Virus record (IMG/VR): IMGVR_UViG_3300025151_000013
Span: 1 to 32,132 of that record
Source: a virus
Length of the DNA stretch: 32,132 nt
Direction: 5' to 3' (one strand)
A program made the position numbers and the translations under genes. Below the pieces are notes generated by a model. It was not told where the DNA came from. It did not search any database and saw nothing but the letters and a program-made list of their open reading frames with translations. Shown piece by piece: positions 19,950-29,373 of this stretch; position 1 is the stretch's first letter, and every line of letters begins with the position of its first letter.

Positions 19950-20225
19950 CTAAGTAATTACGCCGCAAGCAATCTTGTTGGCTACACCTTGTGCAACTTC
20001 ACCAATACGAACTAAAGTCGCATCAGCATCATAGTTACCATCTGCATCATAGCAAACATTAACAGATCGCTCATGTGTTTTATTTGTATCTGAACAAGTA
20101 AAGCGCACATTTACATCTTTGCATTCTACTTCTTCTGATATAGTTTCGCCCTCATTATCTGGATCGGGCATTGTGTTTGTACGAGTTCCAGTAAACTCTT
20201 CTAACAGTTCGTATGTTACTGACAT
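19950..20225 (-). CDS. Conserved small protein downstream of the tail fibre
   Basis: A 91-residue acidic protein (MSVTYELLEEFTGTRTNTMP). It contains CKDVNVRFTCSDTNKTHERS and NVCYDADGNYDADATLVRIG, a pattern I recognise from hypothetical proteins located directly after fibre genes in aquatic phages. Four cysteines are present. It may help fibre assembly, which is inferred from position only. Confidence 0.65.
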   Translation of the reverse strand: MSVTYELLEEFTGTRTNTMPDPDNEGETISEEVECKDVNVRFTCSDTNKTHERSVNVCYDADGNYDADATLVRIGEVAQGVANKIACGVIT

Positions 20226-20236
20226 TGCATAAACCT

Positions 20237-23200
20237 CTAGTTATTTTCTAAGTTTTCGATACGCTGTTCTAACTCTTCTATCTTGGCTAATGCTTCTTGC
20301 AAAGCCGCAGTAAGTAGAGGGGTTAGCTTGGATTGGTCAACAGCTTGGTAAAAAGGATTGCCATCTTCATCAAATCCGTCTTTCTCACCTGCAACGGCTT
20401 CTGGCAAATGCTCTTGTAATTCATGAGCAAGGAAACCATCGACAGTTCTGCTTGGATCATCTATAAAGTTAAATCTCTTAACAGGTAAAAGTTTAACCCT
20501 TTCTGATGCGCCCTCTAAGGGCACTATATTTTCTTTCAGTCGGTAATCAGAGGATGTACCGTAGATCATGCTACTGCCTGAATGATAGATCAAGCCGTAG
20601 TTTGATGAGCCTGTATTATTTTGGAAATAACAAAAGGTGAAACCATAGTTGCCATTAGCGCGATATTTAATCGGCTTAGATTGCATGGTAATAGTTCCGC
20701 TCGCAGTATCATCTGCATCTGATCTTAATAGTGAGCCGCCTTGTATGCCATCTAAAGTATCAGCATCTAACCCTGAGCCAGAGCCGTCGTTGCCTGAGTG
20801 CCACACTGCGTTGCCAGCTTGACTAATAGTGCCAGTAACATTTAACGGGCTGTTAATCCACGAGCCGTTGTACGATATCCGCGCATACTCACCTGCTGAT
20901 CCAACGGTGTCGTTAAATCTAACCCATCTAGAATTTAAATTTAAGTCATCTGCTGGTTGTATTGTTATATCGCCACCACCGTGACTCGCCCCTCCTTTTA
21001 TAAAATGACTGCCGTTACCAAAGTTTATTTGACCTGAGTTTGGAAGGGTGAGATTCCCAGTAAGCGTACCGCCAGACTTTTGCAAGAAACTACTAGCCTG
21101 AATACCATCTACAGTATCAGCATCTAAGCCTGAGCCTGAGCCATCGTTGCCAGCTGTCCACATTTTATTCCACGAATACCAAGTTCCAGATTGTTGCGCC
21201 CTGTGGTACATATTTTCATCAGAGCTAAATGCAATTTGATGTCGATAATTAGAAGAGTGTAGATTTGCAGTAAGTACAGCGTTTGCATTATCGTTGACGG
21301 GGGGTTTATTGGTTGAACTGGAGCTGAAATGCTCGTAGCTCATTTGGTAATCGCCAGACTGAACCGTATCTAGGTTCACCGTCTGCCAAGTACTGACTAG
21401 CTTCTCATGGTTATGTGAAGAAGACGCAAACGCAGATGCGTGCTGACCGTCTAATAGGTCAGCGTCTAACCCTGAGCCTGAGCCGTCGTTGCCACTAGTC
21501 CAAACTTTATACCAGCCTCCCCATGAGCCGCTGTACCTTGACCTAAACGCGAGATTTGATCCCGTATACGGAATTGCAAATTGCGTCATGTTTTGGGTGT
21601 CGCCATACCCTGCGTATGTGAAAGTAAATGGGTGGTAATAGCTAGTGCCGCCATAGTTTGACGGCCCGTTTGAGTGAGACCCTAACAAAAGAGTGTAGCC
21701 ATTGCCGCTTCGTGCATTTGACGAATGGTTCCAGTCCGTCGTTCCACTTGTTGTAACTGCGCCAAATCCACCATATAACTGACCATTCATATGGTCGCTG
21801 GCATCACTCCTCAAGAAACTACCAGCATGAACCCCGTCTACAGTATCAGCATCTAAACCTGAACCAGAGCCATCGTTGCCGCTAGTCCAAACTTTATTTG
21901 AATCCCAGTTCAATACACCAGCAGAGGTTGTTTCTAAAGCCCAGTTATTACCTGCAACTGCTGTTGTACCTTCATGCAAGAAAATCGTGCCAGTACGTTG
22001 AAAGCCGTTGACTTGTAATGCGGCAGATGAAGCTGTTATCTGACTACCGCCTAAATATAACTTGTTGCCTGTTATTGTATGGCTAAAGCTGTCATTTGCA
22101 TCACTACGCAAAAAGCTACTAGCCTGAATACCATCCACAGTATCAGCATCTAAACCTGAACCAGAGCCATCGTTGCCTGCTGTCCAAATCTTATTACCCG
22201 CATTTAAAAGCTCCCCATCTTGTTTTATTTGAAAGGCTTCTATCTGCGTGGATGCATTTTGATTGTCTGAAAAAATAGAGAAACTGTTTTCGTTACTAGA
22301 CCGCGTCCCCATGTACTTAACAGTAAACCCGTGATTAGCGTCATCATTTGTTGCAGCGTTTGCGTTACAACGCCAGAGTGTTGTATCTGAACTACCATTG
22401 CCGCCTGTTCGCAGGAATACACCATCGTTTGGAGTATAGGTAATCGTACCAGTAGTACTATCATTAGCATCGCTTCTTAAGAAGCTACTGGCTTGAATAC
22501 CATCTACAGTGTCTGCATCAAGACCAGAACCACTGCCGTCTACGGTTTTGATTTTTGTTAAGACATCCGAAGCTGTATAAGAACTAGAAGCTAACTTCGC
22601 ATCTAACGCAGACTGTAAGCCATCGACATTGGAGATGACATGGTTGTGAGAGTCGTCAGCTATTGTGGCTGTAAGAGAAGCATTAGCCGAACCATCCCAA
22701 GATACACTTCCAGTAACATCACCAGTTAGGCTAAGTGTTCGTGCAGTTGTCCACTTGTCAGCATTAGGATGATAGTTATCTGCAAATACTCTTTGACCTG
22801 TTCCCCATGTACTTGCATTCCATGCACCGTGCCAAATATACATCTCTGGATTTCCTGATGCGTTGCCTTTATCAAAACTTATGGCATTCGCACCACCACC
22901 CGATGAATCTGAGTAAGTATCAAAAACTAATATATCGTGATAATTGCCATCATCACTGCCAGTCATACCACCTTTAGTTCCAAAGAAAGGTTTTATTGCT
23001 TGAACTGAACCTGCAATACCAGAGGTATTTGGCTTCATATCTCTGTCATCAGTTGAGTCTAATCTATGATGGTTATGTGAATCATCGGCAACAGTAACAT
23101 TAATGCTTGTAGTTCCTGAGCCACTAACATCACCAGACAGCGTAATAGTTTGGTTGCCAGTTAAATAACCAGCAGAAGCATGGTTACCCCAACCGTAAGC

Positions 23201-23800
23201 AGTATCCCAGTTAGCATCTTTTCGAGTTCCTCCGCCAGTACCAGAGCTTGGCTTAGAGTAGATGCCTTCCTTATACATTAGCTTGCCGTCAGCTAAGAGC
23301 GTCATGCTTGATTCGCTTGAGCTGAACACAAAGGCATTACCTGAGCCGTAAGACGCTCCATCACTGTGGTAATAGGTTAAGTAGCCTTGCTGTGCATAAT
23401 TTCCTGCTTGGTGGTCGCTAAACTCTATGTTCACACCAGCGCCGTTTGTAGCGGAATATAATCTTAGGGCATCAGTATCTTTTGTAATTTGGAGGGTGCC
23501 TGTTAACGTACCGCCAGAAAGTTCAAGATACCGACCATCAAGGTCAACAGTTAAATCAGTAAGAGAGCCAGTCCTGCCTGCTGTAAGAACACCTGTGCCT
23601 GTCGCAAAAGAAAGAGTATCTACATAATCATTATCCGCAGAACCACCACCAATCTCTACAACAGAATCTGAACCATCATTTTTCTTGATGTACATTTTTC
23701 CATCATAGGTGTTGATTGCTACTTCGCCGAGTTCAAGCTGAGATGTAGATGGAACTGCGCCCTGCGTAGCAGAACGCTTTAATTTGATCGTTTGTGCCAT
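20237..23800 (-). CDS. Long tail fibre with C-terminal S74 intramolecular chaperone
   Basis: A 1187-residue fibre. The N-terminus MAQTIKLKRSATQGAVPSTS is the attachment domain shared with the neighbouring fibre protein. The shaft holds six copies of a segment with GSGSGLDAD-x-x-DG-x-x-x-S-x-L, plus TLTG-type beta repeats. The C-terminal 105 residues are a Peptidase_S74 chaperone: SSDYRLKEN (Ser near 1083 and the Lys five to six residues on), VDGFLAHELQEHLP and KLTPLLTAALQEAL before a trimerising coiled coil. S74 domains fold the trimer and then cleave themselves off at the Ser. The gene ends in TAG. It is the likely receptor-binding protein. Confidence 0.92.
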   Translation of the reverse strand: MAQTIKLKRSATQGAVPSTSQLELGEVAINTYDGKMYIKKNDGSDSVVEIGGGSADNDYVDTLSFATGTGVLTAGRTGSLTDLTVDLDGRYLELSGGTLTGTLQITKDTDALRLYSATNGAGVNIEFSDHQAGNYAQQGYLTYYHSDGASYGSGNAFVFSSSESSMTLLADGKLMYKEGIYSKPSSGTGGGTRKDANWDTAYGWGNHASAGYLTGNQTITLSGDVSGSGTTSINVTVADDSHNHHRLDSTDDRDMKPNTSGIAGSVQAIKPFFGTKGGMTGSDDGNYHDILVFDTYSDSSGGGANAISFDKGNASGNPEMYIWHGAWNASTWGTGQRVFADNYHPNADKWTTARTLSLTGDVTGSVSWDGSANASLTATIADDSHNHVISNVDGLQSALDAKLASSSYTASDVLTKIKTVDGSGSGLDADTVDGIQASSFLRSDANDSTTGTITYTPNDGVFLRTGGNGSSDTTLWRCNANAATNDDANHGFTVKYMGTRSSNENSFSIFSDNQNASTQIEAFQIKQDGELLNAGNKIWTAGNDGSGSGLDADTVDGIQASSFLRSDANDSFSHTITGNKLYLGGSQITASSAALQVNGFQRTGTIFLHEGTTAVAGNNWALETTSAGVLNWDSNKVWTSGNDGSGSGLDADTVDGVHAGSFLRSDASDHMNGQLYGGFGAVTTSGTTDWNHSSNARSGNGYTLLLGSHSNGPSNYGGTSYYHPFTFTYAGYGDTQNMTQFAIPYTGSNLAFRSRYSGSWGGWYKVWTSGNDGSGSGLDADLLDGQHASAFASSSHNHEKLVSTWQTVNLDTVQSGDYQMSYEHFSSSSTNKPPVNDNANAVLTANLHSSNYRHQIAFSSDENMYHRAQQSGTWYSWNKMWTAGNDGSGSGLDADTVDGIQASSFLQKSGGTLTGNLTLPNSGQINFGNGSHFIKGGASHGGGDITIQPADDLNLNSRWVRFNDTVGSAGEYARISYNGSWINSPLNVTGTISQAGNAVWHSGNDGSGSGLDADTLDGIQGGSLLRSDADDTASGTITMQSKPIKYRANGNYGFTFCYFQNNTGSSNYGLIYHSGSSMIYGTSSDYRLKENIVPLEGASERVKLLPVKRFNFIDDPSRTVDGFLAHELQEHLPEAVAGEKDGFDEDGNPFYQAVDQSKLTPLLTAALQEALAKIEELEQRIENLENN
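20710..22541 (-). repeat. Six coding repeats in the fibre shaft
   Basis: Six segments of about 70-88 bases at roughly 20710-20794, 21080-21151, 21424-21493, 21794-21880, 22091-22177 and 22460-22541 encode GSGSGLDAD(T/L)(V/L)DG followed by I-Q-A-S-S-F-L-R-S-D-like sequence. Spacing is 300-400 bases, so each repeat separates a different beta-rich module. The DNA copies differ at many third positions, so they are old or are kept by protein-level selection. Confidence 0.85.
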
Positions 23801-23806
23801 TTGGCT

Positions 23807-23835
23807 CTCCTGTTGCTTGCGTATATACGCAGGAG
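23807..23835 (-). promoter_or_regulatory. Hairpin that could hide the fibre ribosome site
   Basis: On the minus strand CTCCTG (pairing segment at 23830-23835) lies upstream of CAGGAG (23807-23812). The latter contains the ribosome site for the fibre ATG at 23800. Between them sits the perfect palindrome GCGTATATACGC (23819-23830). Pairing of CTCCTG with CAGGAG would block the ribosome site, and formation of the palindrome hairpin may compete with it. Confidence 0.5.
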
Positions 23836-23846
23836 TTTATTTAAAT

Positions 23847-24713
23847 TTAGAAAGTACCGCCATCTAGTGTGCCAGTAAAGCTACTTGCAAAGTTACCTGC
23901 TGTAAGTATTTTACTTGTAGTTGCCGCATCATTTATTGCCCAATAGTCTGCGCTTTCATCCCAGAACAAAGATACGTTAGTTGATGTGCCGCGCTCAACC
24001 TCGATACCGCCATCTTGAGATGGTGTTCCTGTTTCATCGTTGTTAAGGACAATAATGTTATCGCCAACATTTACAGTATTAGAGTTAACAGTTGTAGTAG
24101 TACCAGAGACAGTTAAGTTACCGTCAATAGTAATTGTGCCACTGCTATCGCCAATTGTTGTGTTTGTTAGCTGTGCAAGTCGAGTATTAAGATTGCCAGT
24201 GCTTACATCATCATTTGTATCTGTTGCACTAATAGTGCCATCGCCTGCAATAGCAATGTTAGTTCCTGCCGTTAATGCGGCTACTACGTTAGTGGTATCT
24301 GTAACATCTGCACTAGCTTCAATGCCGTCTAGCTTTGATTTCAACGCATCGGTGAAATTGTTCTGAGTCAATCCACCATCGCCAACAGTATATGTTGTGT
24401 CTGTCCAAGATACGTTAACAACTAAATTGTCAGAGCCGTCTTTTTGTACCTGATAGGTCTTGCCTGCAGCAGTGCTTAGGCTGTTAGCAGCTACACTTTG
24501 TGCTGTGCTTGGGATGTTCTTGTTAGCGGCTTTAGTTGCGCTATCAATAATGTCGGTATAGTAAACACCGCCAATAGTAATAGTCCCAGTAGATCCGTCT
24601 GGATGCCCAATAAATAATTTATCACTGTTAGATGAATAAGCTAATTCACCAGCAGATAATGCAGTTGGCGTAGCTGTACTGGTACTACGCTTAATCTTGA
24701 TTGTTTGTGCCAT
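23847..24713 (-). CDS. Tail fibre-associated protein with shared N-terminal attachment domain
   Basis: A 288-residue protein starting MAQTIKIKRSTSTATPTALS, almost the same first residues as the large fibre. The middle has the repetitive beta pattern GTITIDGNLTVSGTTTTVNS and a coiled segment. It closes with SFTGTLDGGTF, matching the end of the upstream protein (DSDTLDAGSF). It probably forms a collar or proximal fibre segment to which the long fibre attaches. Confidence 0.82.
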   Translation of the reverse strand: MAQTIKIKRSTSTATPTALSAGELAYSSNSDKLFIGHPDGSTGTITIGGVYYTDIIDSATKAANKNIPSTAQSVAANSLSTAAGKTYQVQKDGSDNLVVNVSWTDTTYTVGDGGLTQNNFTDALKSKLDGIEASADVTDTTNVVAALTAGTNIAIAGDGTISATDTNDDVSTGNLNTRLAQLTNTTIGDSSGTITIDGNLTVSGTTTTVNSNTVNVGDNIIVLNNDETGTPSQDGGIEVERGTSTNVSLFWDESADYWAINDAATTSKILTAGNFASSFTGTLDGGTF

Positions 24714-24729
24714 TGATAGTCCTCAATAC

Positions 24730-25119
24730 TTAAAAGCTACCTGCATCTAAAGTGTCAGAATCAGTTGTAGCATCGCCTAAAATAACTGATACCCACTCAA
24801 ATACATTCGCGCTAGTTTCACGATACATCTTCAACTGATTGTCATCTGTATCGTACCATAAATCACCCTCAGACACCTGTGCGCCTGTTGGTGTATCCGT
24901 TTGTCTAAAATCTTGCCCTGCTAATTGTTCTATCGCCCCTTGTACAGTTGTCGCTGTAACTGTGCCAGTAGGCGTTACTGTAACTACTGAACCATCTAAT
25001 GCAGGGATTGCAGTACTTACAGTTATTATTTCAGTTTCTTCGGCAGGCGATATAACTACATCATCTGTTGATATAGATATATTGTTTAAAACATTGTTAA
25101 CCGCCACCGAAATAGTCAC
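24730..25119 (-). CDS. Tail fibre adaptor-like protein
   Basis: A 129-residue protein with a GTG start at 25119 that overlaps the previous TAG stop. It is Thr/Val-rich at first and then has TVQGAIEQLAGQDFRQTDTP and EGDLWYDTDDNQLKMYRE. This D-L-W-Y-D-T-D motif is common in phage fibre proteins. The C-terminus TLDAGSF resembles the TLDGGTF end of the next fibre protein, suggesting a shared interaction tail. Confidence 0.75.
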   Translation of the reverse strand: MTISVAVNNVLNNISISTDDVVISPAEETEIITVSTAIPALDGSVVTVTPTGTVTATTVQGAIEQLAGQDFRQTDTPTGAQVSEGDLWYDTDDNQLKMYRETSANVFEWVSVILGDATTDSDTLDAGSF

Positions 25120-25457
25120 TACCTAGTCACCTCTTGTGTCAGATTAACCTCGCCTTGCATTATTCTTGTAACTATTGCATCACTTGCAGTAAAGATTTCT
25201 AAGTCATAAAAATAACGCCCTGCGCTCAATGCTTTAGTCGTTGCGTTAGGTAATTCTATTTTTATAACACCGTTAGTTGGTGTCGGAATCGAGCAGGTAA
25301 ATGTAGCAGATACATCAGCAGATGTTTTTACCTTTCGCATTTGCGCTCTAGCTGAATAACCAGTGAGATTCTTTGCACTGCCATTTTCAGACAAGGTAAA
25401 TTCAACAGCAAAATCTGAACCTTGATCGATTACTAAATTATATTCTGCGGCACTCAT
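25119..25457 (-). CDS. Baseplate/fibre junction protein (BppU-N-like)
   Basis: The start ATG 25457 (MSAAEYNLVIDQGSDFAVEF) gives 112 residues; a GTG at 25466 is possible. The pattern V-I-D-Q-G-S-D-F, then LTGYSARAQMRKVKTSADV, GRYFYDLEI and a terminal GEVNLTQEVTR is common in small proteins next to J-like tail-tip genes. It probably folds as an Ig-like domain that attaches fibres to the tail tip. No strong ribosome site is visible. Confidence 0.72.
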   Translation of the reverse strand: MSAAEYNLVIDQGSDFAVEFTLSENGSAKNLTGYSARAQMRKVKTSADVSATFTCSIPTPTNGVIKIELPNATTKALSAGRYFYDLEIFTASDAIVTRIMQGEVNLTQEVTR

Positions 25458-25522
25458 AATTATCACATTTTAATCTTGTTAAATTGCATTGTAGCACTAA
25501 CGTTGCTTTATCGCTAAAAGGC

Positions 25523-25732
25523 TTATGTAGCATCAAGCCACGCAAACTTTTCCATTACTAGCTCACTATCTTCATTTGGCGTTAATTGTTGCATGAATAA
25601 CGTAGCAATATCATCACGCGAGCTAAGTGCTTCTCTTAAAATAAATATTGCATCGTTAGCATCAGCAATAGAATTGCAAGACTCAGTAATAGTGTCTGCA
25701 CCTGATTTAGTAGTATAACCAATATCAATCAA
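25523..25732 (-). CDS. Hypothetical protein coupled to the J gene
   Basis: A 69-residue acidic helical protein with a TTG start (25732) overlapping the J stop (TTGA); GGAG lies about eight bases upstream of it. It begins MIDIGYTTKSGADTITESCN and ends FAWLDAT. No family is recognised. The tight coupling suggests a tail-tip accessory. Confidence 0.55.
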   Translation of the reverse strand: MIDIGYTTKSGADTITESCNSIADANDAIFILREALSSRDDIATLFMQQLTPNEDSELVMEKFAWLDAT

Positions 25733-28700
25733 CTTATTAACTCCATTGTACCAGTTAGTCTTACAAATTTAGGCGTTACAGTCGTATATGTCGTTGGCGC
25801 GAGTACTTGTAATCTAAAATCAGTCTTTGTGCTAGTAGATGTAAACATCAAATTAATATATTCATGCGCTTTCACTGTTGCGTAGCTTGGTGAGTATATG
25901 CTAATTTGCTCTTTATCAACCATGCTGTACCATACCCCTGCTGAAAGCCATCTAAAAGGGTGGTAGTATAAAGTTTCGCCAGTTTGCAATACTTGTGAAC
26001 TATGTGACATAGAAATATAAGTCCTATCATTTGCATCATCATAATAAAGACCAGTTATAGTAGCAGTTGTAGATGGACTAGAACTGTCTGCAACTGCGCC
26101 AACATAATCCATTGACCCCGTATGATCGCCTGACAGGTAAATTGTAGAGGCTAGTGAGCCGCTTTGCGATACTGTAACACCACCTGTTGCACCAATTTGA
26201 ACCGCGCTACCGCCTTTGCTTTTAATTTGTATATTAGCAGAAATAGGTTGCACTCTATTAGTGCCTGTGCCATTAGCTACTGTGTAGTCAAATCGCAAAC
26301 TGACCTTTGGTTTTTTTGATATTAAATCTGGAGCGTGTAATGTAAACACTGGAGAGTTATGCGCTGTAGTAGTTAGCGTTTGATTCTCATAAATCATTAT
26401 TGGATAAACTTCACTCACATCACCTGTAAGCTTGCTAACAGCAATGGTATCTGCCGCAATCTGCGCGCCAGTGATTGTACTAGCCGCTATTTCTGTTGCA
26501 GTGATTGTGCCTGATACTATCTCTACAGCTGTGATCGAATTAGCCGCTATAGAATCCTGATTGACTGCATCGGTAGCAATAAGAGCATTAGTAACCGCAT
26601 CATTTACAATCTTAGCTGTGGTTATAGCTCCTGAACTTATTTGTGTCGTATCTACACCACCATTCTTAATAATAAGATTGCCACTGCCATCAGTGTCTAA
26701 GGTTACACCGTCAATCTGTAGTCTATCTGCACTAAGTTCACCTGCTGTTATGTTATCTGCATTTATATTTGTAACTGTGATACTTGAGGCATCTATTGTC
26801 CCTGCTGTTATTTTGTCGGCTGATAAAGAATCAATCTTAGCATTAGTTATTGCCGCATCCGCAATATTAGCTGTAGCGATTGTGCCATCAATTATAAGAT
26901 CGCCAGTTACAAAATCATCATCTGCATCCCAGCTACTTGTGGAGGCGTTATAAGTCCACGCATGGGTAGAATCTGGCGTAGTTGAAGTATCTTTGGTTAT
27001 AACGGCATCTTTATCCTTTGGATCGCGCCCTGCCGCTGTAGTAAATTCTGCTGTAGTAGGAGCGTTGGCATTGGCCTTAGTGATTCTGTATATGCTTGGC
27101 ACTTTAGGAGCAAAGTCAGCAGGGGTAGTATCTGTCCCACTTAGCCCTGTACTTTTTACGCCAAGCTCATTAATCGCATAAACAATAACTTCATAAGTTT
27201 TATTTGGTAATACGCCTGTGATAACAAATGGCGATCCTAATGTGGTCTGCTTATAGACCTGTCCGCTATCCGTGGTGTTCTGCCAAGTTATTTCATATCT
27301 ATCAGTAAAGGCATCATCAGGAGCAGTCCAAGATACTTCAATAGTACCGACTACAGTGCCATCATCATTAACAGTAGTATCAGGCGTTAATACTAATGGC
27401 GATTGCGCTGGCTGCGCTGTTTTGCCATCGTACAAGGTAACTGTACCGCCTACAGTAAAATCAAGCTCATCACTAGTATTCCATGTGTAAGCGGCTGAAT
27501 CGTTCTCAATAGCTTCTATTTCTACAGCTAATCCAGTCTCTTGGTCTAAGATTAAGTTATAGTTAATAATCTCGAATATCTTATTAGTATATCCCAGACG
27601 GGTATTGCTCAAGCGGATATTGTCGCCAACTTTAACTTTAAGCCCTGTCAGGTTCAGGCGCATTTTAACGGTAGTCTGTAGCCTACTCTTTAACATCGTC
27701 AGCCTAGCAATCCGCTGCGCTCTGATGTTGTTAGTAGTCATTGGCAGAGCCATATCAAGGTATATGGTCTCGCCATCTGCGGTGGCATAAGTACTACTAA
27801 CCTGTGAGGGATAGTCAGCCACTACAAAGTTTTCTTCTTCGCTAACAAAGCTGCCTTTTACAGCGTTATAGATATTTCTTCGGCTTTGCTTAGTAATTAC
27901 CTCTAGTGGAGCTATTAGATTATCTTCGTTAATATCTAGGCTAGGTGATTGATATGCGTGGGCAGTCATTACATATTTGCCGCCCACTAAAGTTAGTGTG
28001 CCAATCATAGAAGATAGGATATTTTCTATATTAGCTTTATGGGTATTCGCGGTGTCCAGTACGCCATCACAGGTATATCGTTTCTGTGTGCCGCCAGCAT
28101 CTAAAGAAACATCTTCATCACAAATATCAGCGGCATCTACCACAGACTGTAGATCAATATTATCTATAGATTCGCCTAAACCATACTTTTCATTAGTTAA
28201 ATAATCTAAAAGTATAATTGCTGGATTTGTTGTATAGCCTTCCTCACTCCATGATCCAGTAGGTCTATGATATGAGTCACCGACACTAGAGTCATAATAA
28301 CTAGATGTGCTGTCTTGTCTTGGATCGTAAGCTCTACTTCCTTTTACAATGACACTAATATTTGGAACGCCACTGGTGAAAACTTCGGGATCATATTTTA
28401 ACTTAACTACTAGGGCGGCATTGCCGCTAATCTTATGATTGGCAGTCCAGCCAGTTATATTCCCAGCCAGAGTTGATACTGCATCGGTATCTGATCCATA
28501 TATAAATTCATGTTCTACATAATTAAACCAAGTCCCTTGATAAAATGGCCTATCCCAGATTTTTTCATCATTAAAATAGATTTCTTCAAATTCTTCTATC
28601 CTATGCCCTGCAATCGCAATAACCATCGTCAGATATTTGTTATCAGTTCCGCTAGACCCTATTGCAATTACTGTGCCGCCAATTCTTGAGCGACCATATA

Positions 28701-28914
28701 TCATTTTTTTTGGAGATTGTGGATCGCGCACATTGAAATTAAGGCCACGCATTTGATCAAAGCTTGGCTTCGGCATCAACGCTCGACTAACAGCAGATAG
28801 CCCTGCGCCTACAGCAAATGCTAGTGCGACTTTTGCAAAAACAATCTTGCCAATCCCTGCCTGTATCGCATACGTTGCCGCTGAAGCTAATCCTGCTACT
28901 AATGATACTGCCAT
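25729..28914 (-). CDS. J-like tail tip / central fibre protein
   Basis: A 1061-residue protein. The first 45 residues are hydrophobic (AKVALAFAVGAGLSAVSRAL). Next comes the J signature QSPKKMIYGRSRIGGTVIAI, then hub-like beta domains with AAYTWNTSDELDF. A fibronectin type III domain lies around residues 505-595 (EVSWTAPDDAFTDRYEITW ... YEVIVYAINELG). From about 665 to 835 it has repeated T-I-x-A-x-x-I-x-A-x-x-I stretches (TITATEIAASTITGAQIAAD). The C-terminal part is beta-rich and probably exposed. J proteins form the tail tip, bind receptors and attach side fibres. Confidence 0.88.
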   Translation of the reverse strand: MAVSLVAGLASAATYAIQAGIGKIVFAKVALAFAVGAGLSAVSRALMPKPSFDQMRGLNFNVRDPQSPKKMIYGRSRIGGTVIAIGSSGTDNKYLTMVIAIAGHRIEEFEEIYFNDEKIWDRPFYQGTWFNYVEHEFIYGSDTDAVSTLAGNITGWTANHKISGNAALVVKLKYDPEVFTSGVPNISVIVKGSRAYDPRQDSTSSYYDSSVGDSYHRPTGSWSEEGYTTNPAIILLDYLTNEKYGLGESIDNIDLQSVVDAADICDEDVSLDAGGTQKRYTCDGVLDTANTHKANIENILSSMIGTLTLVGGKYVMTAHAYQSPSLDINEDNLIAPLEVITKQSRRNIYNAVKGSFVSEEENFVVADYPSQVSSTYATADGETIYLDMALPMTTNNIRAQRIARLTMLKSRLQTTVKMRLNLTGLKVKVGDNIRLSNTRLGYTNKIFEIINYNLILDQETGLAVEIEAIENDSAAYTWNTSDELDFTVGGTVTLYDGKTAQPAQSPLVLTPDTTVNDDGTVVGTIEVSWTAPDDAFTDRYEITWQNTTDSGQVYKQTTLGSPFVITGVLPNKTYEVIVYAINELGVKSTGLSGTDTTPADFAPKVPSIYRITKANANAPTTAEFTTAAGRDPKDKDAVITKDTSTTPDSTHAWTYNASTSSWDADDDFVTGDLIIDGTIATANIADAAITNAKIDSLSADKITAGTIDASSITVTNINADNITAGELSADRLQIDGVTLDTDGSGNLIIKNGGVDTTQISSGAITTAKIVNDAVTNALIATDAVNQDSIAANSITAVEIVSGTITATEIAASTITGAQIAADTIAVSKLTGDVSEVYPIMIYENQTLTTTAHNSPVFTLHAPDLISKKPKVSLRFDYTVANGTGTNRVQPISANIQIKSKGGSAVQIGATGGVTVSQSGSLASTIYLSGDHTGSMDYVGAVADSSSPSTTATITGLYYDDANDRTYISMSHSSQVLQTGETLYYHPFRWLSAGVWYSMVDKEQISIYSPSYATVKAHEYINLMFTSTSTKTDFRLQVLAPTTYTTVTPKFVRLTGTMELIS

Positions 28915-29373
28915 TTATTCACCTAAATACTTAGAGTATATGCGCTCTATTAAATCAAATTGCATTCCAACCATTAGATTATCAAAAGGCAGATGTACCT
29001 TCGTATTAATATTTAGCAAAGATACCCCATTGTCACTGCACCAATCTTCTGCGTATTTTATCAACTTGTAACCTGTCGCACCTGCCCTAGAGTCTGGGGT
29101 GACAAAAACAATATCACAGATAGCAAAAACATGGTCTTTGTAGTGCATCGAACGGCTAACAGTCAAAATAAAATAACCAACTAATTTCCCTTCATCTCTT
29201 GCTGTAAAGATTTTAAGAATACCAGCAGCATCTAGCGCAGCGTATTGTTCCCAATCTGGGTTCAGCTTTATCTTGCCTTTATTTAAAGCAACCAGTTCCC
29301 AGTGCTCTTCGATTAGTGGCTGAATATCCTCTTTGACATTAGCCAAGCATTCTAATCCAAACTGCATTGACAT
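28915..29373 (-). CDS. GNAT-family acetyltransferase inside the tail-tip block
   Basis: A 152-residue protein with the GNAT fold pattern: FTARDEGKLVGYFILTV (strands 2-4), AICDIVFVTPDSRAGATGYK with the acyl-CoA loop (R-A-G-A-T-G), and LIKYAEDWCSDNGVSLLNI. It lies between the hub-like gene and J, where lambda has its K peptidase gene, and is joined to both by TAA-ATG junctions. GNAT genes in this place occur in other phages, but the substrate is unknown. It may acetylate a tail protein or a host factor. Confidence 0.85.
   Translation of the reverse strand: MSMQFGLECLANVKEDIQPLIEEHWELVALNKGKIKLNPDWEQYAALDAAGILKIFTARDEGKLVGYFILTVSRSMHYKDHVFAICDIVFVTPDSRAGATGYKLIKYAEDWCSDNGVSLLNINTKVHLPFDNLMVGMQFDLIERIYSKYLGE

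Noticed and set aside
22240-22470. A 76-codon minus-strand frame inside the fibre gene
   Set aside because: It is an out-of-frame shadow of the fibre repeat region without a ribosome site.
20710-22541. CRISPR-like regular repeats
   Set aside because: The repeats are 300-400 bases apart, in frame, diverged at third positions and clearly encode fibre protein.
20237-23800. Diversity-generating retroelement acting on the fibre or J genes
   Set aside because: No reverse transcriptase gene and no adenine-rich template/variable repeat pair was seen; the fibre repeats are six ordinary diverged protein repeats.
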